Of a DNA stretch of 64,000 nucleotides, positions 1 through 8,333 are shown one piece after another. Numbering within the stretch: the stretch's first letter is position 1; each line of letters opens with the position of its first letter. This DNA comes from Streptomyces lydicus. Its GTDB lineage: Bacteria > Actinomycetota > Actinomycetes > Streptomycetales > Streptomycetaceae. Position numbers and translations under genes: made by a program. Below the pieces are notes generated by a model. That model saw nothing but the letters and a program-made list of their open reading frames with translations. It was not told where the DNA came from and searched no databases. The stretch is from contig NZ_JNZA01000033.1 in NCBI RefSeq assembly GCF_000717345.1, forward strand, positions 1 through 64,000. The letters are read 5' to 3'.

Positions 1-64
1 ACGGCGACCACCGAGATCTACACAGAGTAGATCGTCGGCAGCGTCAGATGTGTATAAGAGACAG
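1..64 (+). other. Illumina Nextera i5 sequencing adapter (not genomic)
   Basis: Bases 1-23 match the P5 flow-cell oligo without its first six bases. Bases 24-31 (AGAGTAGA) sit where the i5 index belongs. Bases 32-45 and 46-64 match the Nextera read-1 primer and the Tn5 mosaic end (AGATGTGTATAAGAGACAG). The order and spacing are those of a tagmentation library adapter, so an untrimmed read ended the contig here. Confidence 0.98.
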
Positions 65-409
65 ACCCAGGCCCACGCCACCCCCAGCCCCGAACCCCAC
101 CCGTACACGGGCCCCACGGAGCCCACGGCCCCCACCGAGTGCTACGCCGGCCACACCGCGACGAACGCCGCGACGAACACCGGGACGACCGGCAGCGACG
201 CCCTCGCCACCGAGACGGACGCCGACGTCACACACCGCCCGTCAGGACCCGCTCCCGCCACCGCCCCCGCTCCCCGTGCCGCCGCCTCCCCGCCGGCCGA
301 CTGCCTTCAGTGCGGGGAACCCACGGAGTACCCGGTCGAGCAGCCCGGCATCGTGCTCTGCCCCGTGTGCGAATGGCAGGAGGCCCAGCGCTCCGCCTGC
401 TCCGGCTGA
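65..409 (+). CDS. C-terminal fragment of a zinc-ribbon protein (5' end missing)
   Basis: The frame is open from the first genomic base and stops at TGA 407-409, giving 114 visible residues with no credible start. Most of it is a Pro/Ala/Thr-rich, probably disordered linker. The last 35 residues carry two Cys pairs (CLQCGEP and CPVCEW), which look like a small zinc ribbon at the C-terminus. The N-terminal part was lost at the contig end. I do not recognise the family. The Cys pairs and the correct stop make this the most credible frame here, but low-complexity GC-rich sequence is permissive. Confidence 0.5.
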   Translation, partial: TQAHATPSPEPHPYTGPTEPTAPTECYAGHTATNAATNTGTTGSDALATETDADVTHRPSGPAPATAPAPRAAASPPADCLQCGEPTEYPVEQPGIVLCPVCEWQEAQRSACSG

Positions 410-453
410 CGCCCACCGACGGCCCGCTCACTGCCCCGCGTCAAGTCACCGCC

Positions 454-1848
454 TCAATCCCCCCAAGGCCCCGTCACCGCGAACGTCGTGCCCGGGGTGT
501 AGCAGTTGACGTACATGGTGCGGTGGTCGGGGGCGAACGTCACGCCCGCGAACTCGCCCCATTCCGGCTTCTCCGGGGTGCCGATGTTCTGCCGGCCGCG
601 TGCCATCGCGTAGACCTCGCCGCGGCGCGTGAGGCCGAAGACGTGCTGGGCGCCGTCGCCGTCCTCGCACACCATCAGGCCGCCGCTGGGGGCGAGGCAG
701 ATGTTGTCGGGTGACTCGCCGGGCAGTTGGAGGTCGCTGTCCGGGCCGAAGACCACGACTTGGGTGAGCCGGTGCCGTTGGGGGTCGTACTTCCAGACCT
801 GGCCGTAGTGGTCGGCCGCCGAGCCGGCGGCGCGGTGCGCGAAGCTGGAGACGAAGTAGACGCAGGAGCCGCCCCAGTAGCAGCCCTCCAGCTTCTGGGC
901 GTGGGTGATGCCGCCGCGGCCGAAGTCCTGGAAGCGGATGGGGGTGTGGCGGGCCAGCGGGTCGGGGACGTCGACCCAGGTGACGTCGTCGAACGTGGTG
1001 CCCGGCTCCTGGATGGTGGACAGGTCGGGCACGCCGGGGACCCGCAGCGCCTGGAGCCGCCCGCCCGCCCGCAGGGAGCCGCGGCCGCCCCGTGGCTTTT
1101 CCGGCAGGAAGCGGTAGAAGAGGCCGAAGGGCTTGTCGAAGGCGTCCTCGGTTTCGTAGACCGTGCCGGTGCGGGGGTCCACGGCGATCGCCTCGTGCTG
1201 GAAGCGGCCCATCGCGGTCAGCGGGACGGCGCCGGTGCGCCGCGGGTCGTACGGATCGACCTCGAAGATGAAGCCGTGGTCCTTGGTGTAGTTCTCCTCG
1301 CCGGCCCGCAGCTCGGTCTCCTCGCAGGTCAGCCAGGTGTTCCAGGGGGTGGGGCCGCCCGCGCAGTTGGTGGAGGTGCCGGCGATGGCGACCCGTTCGG
1401 AGCGCACGGTGTTGTCCGGGCCGAGTTCCAGGGCCGTACAGCCCCCCTCGCCACCGGGGTCGTAGGTCAGATCGCGGACCCGGGGGACGGCGGAGCGGGA
1501 GTTCGTACGGTTCTCGTGGTTGCGGACGAGGTACGCGCCGCCGCGGCGGCCACGCGAGCCGGCAGCAGCGGGAGAGCCGGGGAAGGCGGCCATGCCGTCG
1601 CAGTTGCTGGGCACCTTGCCCTCCCCTGAGTGCAGCGGGTCGCCCTCCTTGGAGAGGACCTTGTAGCGGAAGCCCTTGGGGAGGTCGAGCAGGCCGTGCG
1701 GGTCGGGGACCAGCGGGCCGTAGCCGCGCCGCCCCATGCTGTCGGCGGTCGCGGTCCCCGCGAAGATCTCCGTGAGGCTCCCGGCGAAGGCGAGGGACGC
1801 CCCCAACGCACCGGTTCCGGCGAGGATCTGACGTCGTGTCGCGGACAT
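454..1848 (-). CDS. Secreted PhoX-like / DUF839 protein, Tat-exported
   Basis: A 464-residue protein starting with a twin-arginine signal (SATRRQILAGTGALGASLAF), so it is probably exported folded. The ATG at 1848 has GGGAG six bases upstream; open frame further upstream has no such site. The body resembles the DUF839/PhoX beta-propeller family, with WLTCEE near residue 170, RFQHEA and an NCYTPGTT tail. Family members include calcium-dependent alkaline phosphatases that use iron and calcium. Phosphatase activity is inferred from family only. It lies 117 bp downstream of a TetR gene on the same strand. Confidence 0.85.
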   Translation of the reverse strand: MSATRRQILAGTGALGASLAFAGSLTEIFAGTATADSMGRRGYGPLVPDPHGLLDLPKGFRYKVLSKEGDPLHSGEGKVPSNCDGMAAFPGSPAAAGSRGRRGGAYLVRNHENRTNSRSAVPRVRDLTYDPGGEGGCTALELGPDNTVRSERVAIAGTSTNCAGGPTPWNTWLTCEETELRAGEENYTKDHGFIFEVDPYDPRRTGAVPLTAMGRFQHEAIAVDPRTGTVYETEDAFDKPFGLFYRFLPEKPRGGRGSLRAGGRLQALRVPGVPDLSTIQEPGTTFDDVTWVDVPDPLARHTPIRFQDFGRGGITHAQKLEGCYWGGSCVYFVSSFAHRAAGSAADHYGQVWKYDPQRHRLTQVVVFGPDSDLQLPGESPDNICLAPSGGLMVCEDGDGAQHVFGLTRRGEVYAMARGRQNIGTPEKPEWGEFAGVTFAPDHRTMYVNCYTPGTTFAVTGPWGD

Positions 1849-1965
1849 GGGCAACTCCCTGTTGGCGGACAGGTGACGTGACCCGCTCGTGTGTAGCACG
1901 CACCCGGCCCGGCGGGAACCAGGCGGCGCGACGGGGCGCCGCCGGTGTCGCCTTCGCGTGCCCCC

Positions 1966-2604
1966 TCAGCGCTCCCCGTCCGCCGCGTCGCCGGTGCCGC
2001 CGTGATGGGCGACCAGGGGCAGGAAGATGTCGTCTACGAGCGCCGTGACGGCGGCCTGCGACGGCGCTTGACGGGTGATCAGCATCTCGCCGGCCACCAG
2101 GGAGACCGGCAGGGTGGCGACCCGGGCGGGAATGCGGGACGGGTCGGTCTCCCCGCGCCGCGCCGCGCGGTCGAGCAGCTCCGCCATGGCGCCCCCGTCG
2201 TCGCCGCGTGAGCGCTCCGCCAGGTAGTCGTCGAGGTCGCTGCCACGGGTGCGGTTGTCGGTGAGCACCTCCAGGACGGGCGTGATCTCCGTCAGGCGGG
2301 CGGTGATCTGGCCGAGCAGGGCGAGGACGTCGGTGCGCAGCGCCCCGGTGTCCGGCACCGGCGGCGGCAGCGGCGGCGTCCGGTGGCGCAGCGCGGCGAG
2401 GACCAGGTCGCGGCGGTGCGGCCAGCGGCGGTAGAGCACGGTCCGGCTGGTGTGGGCGCGGGCCGCCACGCCCTCGTAGGTCAGCTCCTGGTAGCCGACG
2501 GCGAGCAGCTCCTCCCAGGTGGCGTCGAGCAGCGCGGCTTCCAGCGCGGCACCTCTGCGGCGGCGTCCCGGGGGCGGTGGCCCGTCGTTTACATCTTTAG
2601 GCAC
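1966..2604 (-). CDS. TetR-family transcriptional regulator
   Basis: A 212-residue protein with an N-terminal helix-turn-helix (LTYEGVAARAHTSRTVLYRRW, about residues 41-61) and a TetR-like ligand-binding C-terminus. The GTG at 2604 is my choice: it gives a normal family length and leaves the palindrome at 2610-2634 just upstream. There is no Shine-Dalgarno, so the message may be leaderless. The gene is divergent from the glycosidase-like gene at 2657. It probably represses both itself and that gene through the palindrome. Confidence 0.88.
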   Translation of the reverse strand: MPKDVNDGPPPPGRRRRGAALEAALLDATWEELLAVGYQELTYEGVAARAHTSRTVLYRRWPHRRDLVLAALRHRTPPLPPPVPDTGALRTDVLALLGQITARLTEITPVLEVLTDNRTRGSDLDDYLAERSRGDDGGAMAELLDRAARRGETDPSRIPARVATLPVSLVAGEMLITRQAPSQAAVTALVDDIFLPLVAHHGGTGDAADGER

Positions 2605-2609
2605 GCCAT

Positions 2610-2634
2610 GTATCTTACGGTCCAGATAAGATAC
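2610..2634. promoter_or_regulatory. Candidate TetR operator (perfect 8-bp inverted repeat)
   Basis: GTATCTTA and TAAGATAC are perfect reverse complements separated by 9 bp, in an AT-rich patch between the divergent starts at 2604 and 2657. Size and place fit the operator of the adjacent TetR protein; binding is inferred. Confidence 0.7.
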
Positions 2635-2656
2635 GCGACGAACCTTAAGGAGTCCG

Positions 2657-3712
2657 ATGCGCGGCAAGGGCGTGCAGTACGACACCGGAACGTTCCCCAA
2701 CGGCGACACCAGCCGCCCGGAGTTCGACCCGCGCGTCGTGGCGCGGGAGATGCAGATCATCGCCGAGGACCTGCACTGCAACACCGTCCGCATCACCGGC
2801 GGCGACCCCGAACGGCTCAGTGTGGCGGCCGAGTTCGCGGTCGCCGCCGGGCTGGCGGTCTGGTACTCGCCGTTCCCCTGCGAGATGACCGAGCAGGAGA
2901 TGCTGCCGTACTTCGCCGAGTGCGCCGACCGGGCGGAGGTGCTGCGCCGCGGCGGGGCCGACGTCGTGCTGGCGACCGGCTGCGAGCTGAGCGTGTTCGC
3001 CCGCGGCTACCTGCCCGGCGACACCTTCAGCGACCGGATGGCATCGCTGGGCGCCGCGCCGGAGGTGCGGCAGGCGGCGCTCGCGCCGATACCGGAGCGC
3101 CTCAACGCCTACCTCCAGGAGGTGGTCGGGACGGTCCGGCCCCGCTTCGGCGGCCCGATCGGCTACGCCTCGATCCCCATCGAGCACATCGACTGGACGC
3201 CGTTCGACGTGGTCGGCGCCGACGCCTACCGCAGCACCCGCAACGCCGACAGCTACCGCGCGGACCTCAAGGAACTCTTCGTGCACGGCAAGCCGGTCGT
3301 GATCACCGAGGTGGGCTGCTGCACCTTCCGCGGCGCCGGCGACCTCGGCGCGGCCGGCTGGCTGGTGGTCCAGCCGGACGGCACGGTCAAGCCGGGGACC
3401 ATACGGGACGAGGGCGAGCAGGTCCGCTACATGGACGAGCTGCTGCCGCTCTTCGCGCAGGAGGGCGTGGACACCACCTTCTGGTTCAGCTTCGCCGGGT
3501 ACGCGCTGCCGCACCGCGAGGACCCGCGGACCGACGCGGACCTGGGCTCGTACGGGATCGTCAAGATGCTCGACGGAGTGCCGGCCCGGACCTATCCCGG
3601 TATGCCCTGGGAGCCGAAGGAGGCGTTCCACGCCCTGGCCCGGCACTACCGGGGCGCCGGGCACCCGGCGGCCGGGGATCTGTCCGGCCCCGGCCCGCTG
3701 GGCGAGTCCTAG
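2657..3712 (+). CDS. TIM-barrel glycoside-hydrolase-like protein
   Basis: A 351-residue protein with AAGGAG at 2645-2650 before the ATG. Similar actinobacterial proteins often carry the name 'abortive infection protein', but nothing here looks like a defence protein. The pattern suggests a clan GH-A style barrel, with a candidate acid/base Glu110 (ATGCELS) and candidate nucleophile Glu218 (VITEVG). No signal peptide is present, so it is cytoplasmic. The substrate is unknown. It is divergent from the TetR gene and likely controlled by it. Its stop overlaps the convergent ZapE gene by 4 bp. Confidence 0.8.
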   Translation: MRGKGVQYDTGTFPNGDTSRPEFDPRVVAREMQIIAEDLHCNTVRITGGDPERLSVAAEFAVAAGLAVWYSPFPCEMTEQEMLPYFAECADRAEVLRRGGADVVLATGCELSVFARGYLPGDTFSDRMASLGAAPEVRQAALAPIPERLNAYLQEVVGTVRPRFGGPIGYASIPIEHIDWTPFDVVGADAYRSTRNADSYRADLKELFVHGKPVVITEVGCCTFRGAGDLGAAGWLVVQPDGTVKPGTIRDEGEQVRYMDELLPLFAQEGVDTTFWFSFAGYALPHREDPRTDADLGSYGIVKMLDGVPARTYPGMPWEPKEAFHALARHYRGAGHPAAGDLSGPGPLGES

Positions 3713-4830
3713 GCGGTGCCCTCGACCAGCGGCTTGGCGTCCCGGGCCAGGGCCGTCAGCCGGGAGATCGCCCGGAAGTACTTCTTGCGGTAGCCGCCGC
3801 GCAGCATCTCCTCGCTGAACAGCTCGTCGAACGGCTTGCCGGAGGTCAGGACGGGCACCTCGCGGTCGTAGAGCCGGTCCGCGAGGACCACCAGCCGCAG
3901 CGCGGTCGACTGGTCGGGTACCGCCTGGACGTCGGTGAGGCAGACCGCGTCGATGCCGTCGCACATGGCGCCGTAGCGGCTGGGGTGCACCTTCGACAGG
4001 TGCTCCAGGAGGGAGGGGAAGTCGTCGAGCGAGGCACCGGGCGTGCGGTACGCCGTACGGGTGACGGTTTCGTCGTCGTACGGGGCGGGCGCCTCGGGCA
4101 GGCCGCGGTGGCGGTAGTCCTCGCCGTCGATGCGCAGCGGGCGGAAGTGCGCGCTCAGGCCCTGGATCTCGCGCAGGAAGTCGGCGGCGGCGAACCGGCC
4201 CTCGCCGAGCTTGCCGGGCAGGGTGTTGGAGGTGGCGGCCAGCGCCACGCCGGCGTCGACCAGCTTGCCGAGCAGGGTGGAGACCAGCACCGTGTCGCCG
4301 GGGTCGTCCAGCTCGAACTCGTCGATGCACAGCAGCTTGTGCTCGCCGAGCGTGCGGACGGTCTGCTGGAAGCCGAGCGCGCCGACCAGGTTCGTCAGCT
4401 CGACGAAGGTGCCGAACGCCTTCCGCTCGGCCGGGGCGGGGGTGGCGTGCCACAGGGAGGCGAGCAGGTGGGTCTTGCCGACTCCGTAGCCGCCGTCCAG
4501 ATAGACACCGCGCGGGCCCTTGGGCGCCACCGGCTTCTTCGCGAACCAGCGGCGCTTGGCGCTGCCGGCGGCCGCCCCCGCGTCGATGCCGTCCGCGAAG
4601 TCGCTCAGGACCTGGACGGCCTCGGCCTGGCTGGGCTGCGCGGCGTCCGGGATGTAGGTGTCGAAGCGGGCGCCCTGGAAGCGCGGCGGCGGCACCATCT
4701 CGGCGACCAGGCGGTCGGCCGGGACGTGCGGGGCGCGGGCGGTGAGCGCGGCGGGCGCGGTGTCCTCCCCGGCGGCCGGGGATCCGGCTATCGGGTCGGG
4801 CTGCGGGGAAGCGGGCTGGGAAGGTGACAC
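3709..4830 (-). CDS. zapE: ZapE/AFG1-family ATPase
   Basis: A 373-residue AAA-like P-loop ATPase of the AFG1/ZapE family, with Walker A GGYGVGKTHL (residues 113-122), Walker B LLCIDEFEL (near 165-175) and the family's closing FDELFS region. In Escherichia coli ZapE binds the Z ring; the actinobacterial role is less certain. The first 35 residues are a Pro/Ala-rich tail. The start is GTG at 4830, and the alpha/beta core begins near residue 45. It ends by overlapping the gene at 2657-3712 by 4 bp. Confidence 0.9.
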   Translation of the reverse strand: MSPSQPASPQPDPIAGSPAAGEDTAPAALTARAPHVPADRLVAEMVPPPRFQGARFDTYIPDAAQPSQAEAVQVLSDFADGIDAGAAAGSAKRRWFAKKPVAPKGPRGVYLDGGYGVGKTHLLASLWHATPAPAERKAFGTFVELTNLVGALGFQQTVRTLGEHKLLCIDEFELDDPGDTVLVSTLLGKLVDAGVALAATSNTLPGKLGEGRFAAADFLREIQGLSAHFRPLRIDGEDYRHRGLPEAPAPYDDETVTRTAYRTPGASLDDFPSLLEHLSKVHPSRYGAMCDGIDAVCLTDVQAVPDQSTALRLVVLADRLYDREVPVLTSGKPFDELFSEEMLRGGYRKKYFRAISRLTALARDAKPLVEGTA

Positions 4831-4897
4831 AGCGCTCCAGCCTATCTCCTCGGCGGTATCCGCCGGTCCGCCGGGCGAGGCATGTCACACTGCCGCC

Positions 4898-5722
4898 ATG
4901 CGACGCCTGTTCCCCCTCCCCGTCCAGCCCGCGTCCGCCCCCGGCGGCAGCAACTCCGAGGTCGCGGCCACCGGCCCCGCCGACCGGGAGTGGACACTCG
5001 CGGAGCTGGCCGATGCGTACGCGTATCCCGCGCCGGACGATCCGGCGCTCTCGGGGCGGTCCGGATGGCTGCGGGCCAACATGGTGTCCTCCGTCGACGG
5101 TGCGGCCCACCACGAGGGCCGCTCGCAGCCGCTGTCCGGCGCCGCCGACATGCGGATCTTCGGGGTGCTGCGCGGGCTCGCGGACGCCGTGGTCGTGGGC
5201 GCCGAAACGGTCCGCAAGGAGGGCTACCGGCCGGCCCGGGCCCGGGAGGCGTTCGCCGCGCGCCGGGCCGCCGCCGGTCAGGGCCCGGCCCCGGCCATCG
5301 CCGTGGTCACCGCGGGCCTGGGGCTGGACTTCACGCTGCCGCTGTTCACCGAGCCGCTGGTGCCCACCGTCGTCCTGACCGGTGCGGGCGCGCCGGCGGA
5401 CCGGGTGGCCGCGGCCCGGGCGGCGGGCGCCGAGGTGCTGTTCGCCGGGGAGGGACTGGGCGTCGACCCGGCCCGGGTGGCCGGGGTGCTGGCCGAGCGG
5501 GGGCACACCCGGTTGCTGACCGAGGGCGGGCCGATGCTGCTGGGGCAGTTCGCGGCGGCCGGCGCGCTGGACGAGATGTGTCTGACGCTGGCCCCGGTGG
5601 TCGCGGTGGGCGAGGCACCGAGGATCATGAACGGGCCCGCCGTCCCGGTTCCCGAACGGTTCGCTCTGGCGTCCGTATTGGAGGACGCCGGGTTCCTGTT
5701 CACTCGTTACCGTCGGTCCTGA
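4898..5722 (+). CDS. RibD C-terminal-type pyrimidine reductase / DHFR-like oxidoreductase
   Basis: A 274-residue protein with the RibD C-terminal (dihydrofolate-reductase-like) fold. Typical elements are ANMVSSVDGA near residue 65, DAVVVGAETVRKEGY near 100, and LTEGGPMLLGQF near 210. RibD reductases use NADPH to reduce the ribosyl side chain of a riboflavin precursor. This protein has no deaminase domain and sits outside any rib cluster, so the true substrate may differ. The ATG at 4898 is the first start downstream of the divergent zapE gene and gives the usual family length. Confidence 0.85.
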   Translation: MRRLFPLPVQPASAPGGSNSEVAATGPADREWTLAELADAYAYPAPDDPALSGRSGWLRANMVSSVDGAAHHEGRSQPLSGAADMRIFGVLRGLADAVVVGAETVRKEGYRPARAREAFAARRAAAGQGPAPAIAVVTAGLGLDFTLPLFTEPLVPTVVLTGAGAPADRVAAARAAGAEVLFAGEGLGVDPARVAGVLAERGHTRLLTEGGPMLLGQFAAAGALDEMCLTLAPVVAVGEAPRIMNGPAVPVPERFALASVLEDAGFLFTRYRRS

Positions 5723-5726
5723 AATC

Positions 5727-5747
5727 AGCGGAATTATCTGTTCCGCT
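5727..5747 (+). terminator. Small hairpin after the RibD-like gene
   Basis: AGCGGAA (5727-5733) and TTCCGCT (5741-5747) form a perfect 7-bp stem with a 7-nt loop, starting five bases after the stop codon. No T-run follows, so it is a probable but not classical terminator. Confidence 0.5.
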
Positions 5748-5859
5748 TAGCTTCCTTTGGGCACACTAAAAGCCAACAGTCCCGTGTGGCGACGGGGCAG
5801 GATGGTTTCTGTCGGGCGCCGCGCAACGTGGCGTCCTCAAGAGAAGAAGGGCGTCCGTC

Positions 5860-6357
5860 GTGTTCACGAGCGTATTGATGATCGAGAAGCCTCTGACGCC
5901 CGCGGACGTGGAGTTCGTGACCACCCTGCACGGTGACGACCCGCTCTCGTTCGTCGTCCTCATGCAGCCTCGCGGCAAGCAGGACGTACTGCTGAGGGCC
6001 ATCGACGACGTCGCTCTCGGCGAGTTCGACGACGCCGTCAGGGAGGGCGAGGAGCCGGCCGGGGCACAGGCGGAGGCCCCCGCCGGGCTGGCCCTGGCAC
6101 ACACCCTGCAGGCGCTGCGCGACGCCGGCGCGCAGGCCATCGGCCAGGTGGTCGAGGACCATCCGCTGGACCTGCTGCGCTCGGTCGTCGACGAGACCGG
6201 CGCGGACGAGGTGATCGTGCTGACCGCCCCGCACTTCGTCGAGGAGTTCTTCCACCGCGACTGGGCCTCCCGCGCCCGCCACAAAGTGGGCGTACCGGTC
6301 CTCAAACTCTTCTCGCACGCGGCGGACGACCAGCCCCAGGGGACGGCCGGGGGCTGA
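5860..6357 (+). CDS. Conserved hypothetical protein, universal-stress-protein-like
   Basis: A 165-residue soluble acidic protein starting at GTG 5860, with a purine-rich AGAAGAAGGG about 9 bases upstream. Segments such as FVTTLHGDDPLSFVVLMQPR and DETGADEVIVLTAPHFVEEF suggest alternating strands and helices like a nucleotide-binding stress-protein fold. Streptomyces homologues have been labelled 'indole-3-glycerol phosphate synthase', but the length and motifs do not fit TrpC. The function is unknown. It is monocistronic, with a hairpin upstream and a convergent ABC gene 15 bp downstream. Confidence 0.75.
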   Translation: MFTSVLMIEKPLTPADVEFVTTLHGDDPLSFVVLMQPRGKQDVLLRAIDDVALGEFDDAVREGEEPAGAQAEAPAGLALAHTLQALRDAGAQAIGQVVEDHPLDLLRSVVDETGADEVIVLTAPHFVEEFFHRDWASRARHKVGVPVLKLFSHAADDQPQGTAGG

Positions 6358-6372
6358 CCGCCGCCGCCGGCG

Positions 6373-7059
6373 TCACGGACGGGCGGCCCCCACCGGGCCC
6401 AGCCGCCCGTCCCGCACCTCCGTGATCTCGTCCGCCGCGTCCAGGTGCGCGTGGTCGTGGGTGACCAGCACCGTCGCGGTGGCGCGCTGATGGGTCAGGG
6501 CCAGCAGCAGGTCGAGGACGGCGGCGCCGCGCTCGTGGTCCAGGGCGCTGGTCGGCTCGTCCACCAGCAGCACCGCGGGCTCGTTCATCAGCGCCCGGGC
6601 GATGTTGATCCGCTGCCGCTGGCCGCCCGACAGCTGGTGCGGCCGCCGGTCGGCCTGCGCCTCCAGGCCGACCGCCGCCAGCAGCTCCCGTGCCCGGCCG
6701 CGCGCCTTACGGGGCGAGCGGCCGTCCAGATGGGCCATCACCTGGAGCTGCTCGGCGGCCGTCAGGGAGGGCAGCAGATTCGGCTGCTGGAAGACGGTGC
6801 CGACACCCGAGCGGCGCAGCGAGGTCAGCTCCGCGGGGGAGAGGCCGGTGGTGTCCGTGCCGTCGATCACCACCCGCCCGCGGTCCGGGCGGATCAGCGT
6901 CGCGGCGACCGCGAGCAGGCTGGACTTCCCGGACCCGGACGGCCCGATCACCGCGGTCAGGCACCCGGCGGGCACGGACAGCGAGACGTCGTCCAGCGCG
7001 GTCAGCCGCGCCTCGCCGTCGGGGTAGGTGAGGGTGACATCGGTCAGTTCGAGGCTCAT
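6373..7059 (-). CDS. ABC transporter ATP-binding protein (MacB/LolD type)
   Basis: A 228-residue ATPase with Walker A GPSGSGKSS (39-47), Q-loop FQQPNLL (from 90), signature LSGGQ (143-147), Walker B VLLVDE (163-168) and switch His201. It probably powers the FtsX-type permease encoded just upstream, whose stop overlaps this ATG in a 4-bp ATGA. The MacB/LolD class often exports antibiotics, peptides or lipoproteins rather than importing nutrients. The pair is divergent from a two-component system, as in envelope-stress or antibiotic-sensing modules. Confidence 0.92.
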   Translation of the reverse strand: MSLELTDVTLTYPDGEARLTALDDVSLSVPAGCLTAVIGPSGSGKSSLLAVAATLIRPDRGRVVIDGTDTTGLSPAELTSLRRSGVGTVFQQPNLLPSLTAAEQLQVMAHLDGRSPRKARGRARELLAAVGLEAQADRRPHQLSGGQRQRINIARALMNEPAVLLVDEPTSALDHERGAAVLDLLLALTHQRATATVLVTHDHAHLDAADEITEVRDGRLGPVGAARP

Positions 7060-8162
7060 CGGGCACTTCCCAGGGCGGTCAGCGGGTCCACGGACGTGAT
7101 GCGGCGAATGGCGAGCGCGGCCCCGACGGCGCCCAGCGCGATCATGATCAGGGCCGGGAACAGCAGGGTGGACGGGTCGAGGACGAACGGCACGGTGCCG
7201 CCGACCGCACCGCCCACCCCCGCCGCCAGGGCGGTGCCCAGGCCGGTACCGAGCACCAGCAGGACGACGGCCTGGCCGAGCGCGTCGCGCAGCAGCCAGC
7301 CGGTCGAGGCCCCCAGCGCCTTCAGCACGGCGACGTCGCCGCTGCGCTGGATGGTCCACACGGTGAAGAACGCGCCGATGACCAGCGCGGAGATCGCGAA
7401 CAGGAAACCGCGCATCAGCTCCAGCGAGCCGTGCTCGGCGGCGTACGAGCCGATGGCCTCCAGCGCGTCCTCGCGGGTGACGGTCTTCGTGCCGAGCCTG
7501 CGGTCGGCGGAGGCCAGATCGGCCGCCGGGGTGGTGGCGAGGGCGAGCACCGTGGCGCCCACGGAGGAGCCGGAATCGCCGGCTTTCCCGGGAGCACCCG
7601 AGAGCGCCCGCCAGTCACCGGACGACGTCCAGACCACCGGGGTGTGGCTGTACATCGCCGCGCCCGCCACCGCCGCGACCCGCACCTCGCGGCCGCCCAG
7701 CGTGATCCGCGCCCCGGCCCGCACCCCGAGCGCGGTGGCGGCCTTCCCGGACAGCACCACGGCACCGTCAGCGATCCGCCGGTCCGGGGCCAGCGGCGAT
7801 CCGGGACGAACCCCGAACGCCGACACCGCGGCGGTCCGCCCGCCGGCCCCGGCCTTCGTCGTCGCGATCCCCAGCGGCTCCGCGCTCCGTACGCCCGGCA
7901 CCCGCGCCCACTCCCGTACGGTCCGCTCCGGCAGCCGCGAATCGGCGAAGGCGACCTTGCCGTCCCCGGCGGGCGCAGAGAAGACCAGGTGGTCGGCGGG
8001 CAGCCCGGTGACGGCTGAGGTGTTCTCCCGGCCCAGGCCCGCCGTCAAGCCGGACAACAATCCCACCAGCACCGTGATCAGCACGATCACGGTGCCCATC
8101 AGGGCGAACCGCCCCTTGGCGAACCTCAGGTCTCTCCAGGCGACGAACACGGGCTTGGCCAT
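7056..8162 (-). CDS. ABC transporter permease, FtsX/MacB family
   Basis: A 368-residue permease with one N-terminal membrane helix (TVIVLITVLVGLLSGLTAG), a periplasmic-type domain, and three C-terminal helices in an FtsX region (including IVLKALGAS-like VAVLKALGAS). This is the MacB topology. The start at ATG 8162 opens the family-typical FVAWRDLRFAKGRF; the frame continues upstream, but that sequence looks non-coding. No good Shine-Dalgarno is visible. It is translationally coupled to the ATPase downstream. Confidence 0.9.
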   Translation of the reverse strand: MAKPVFVAWRDLRFAKGRFALMGTVIVLITVLVGLLSGLTAGLGRENTSAVTGLPADHLVFSAPAGDGKVAFADSRLPERTVREWARVPGVRSAEPLGIATTKAGAGGRTAAVSAFGVRPGSPLAPDRRIADGAVVLSGKAATALGVRAGARITLGGREVRVAAVAGAAMYSHTPVVWTSSGDWRALSGAPGKAGDSGSSVGATVLALATTPAADLASADRRLGTKTVTREDALEAIGSYAAEHGSLELMRGFLFAISALVIGAFFTVWTIQRSGDVAVLKALGASTGWLLRDALGQAVVLLVLGTGLGTALAAGVGGAVGGTVPFVLDPSTLLFPALIMIALGAVGAALAIRRITSVDPLTALGSAR

Positions 8163-8275
8163 CCTCGGATCGGGGCGCCGGACCCACTGCCCGGCGGCTC
8201 GCCCCACCGTCGCCTCCCGGCGAGGCCCCGGGCATCGCGCCGCGGAGGGGTTCCCCGGCATCGAAAGGTGCGCCC

Positions 8276-8301
8276 CGGCATCAATCCTTCGGTTGATGCC
8301 G
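8276..8301. promoter_or_regulatory. Candidate response-regulator operator (9-bp perfect inverted repeat)
   Basis: CGGCATCAA (8276-8284) and TTGATGCCG (8293-8301) are perfect reverse complements with an 8-bp spacer. They lie between the divergent ABC exporter (start 8162) and histidine kinase (start 8334). A symmetric site here is what a NarL-type dimer such as the one encoded at 9566 would need. Binding is inferred. Confidence 0.65.
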
Positions 8302-8333
8302 CAGGTCGGGCGGGCCCTTAGCCTGAAGGGGCC

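Noticed and set aside
1..64. Genomic promoter or start of a gene
   Set aside because: The sequence is an Illumina Nextera adapter.
2657..3712. Abortive infection (phage defence) function
   Set aside because: The name is traditional for similar proteins, but the sequence looks like a glycosidase barrel and lacks Abi motifs.
2645..5506. Minus-strand frame of about 950 codons across three genes
   Set aside because: It is a shadow of the glycosidase-like, zapE and RibD-like genes, Arg/Gly-rich, with no motif or ribosome site.
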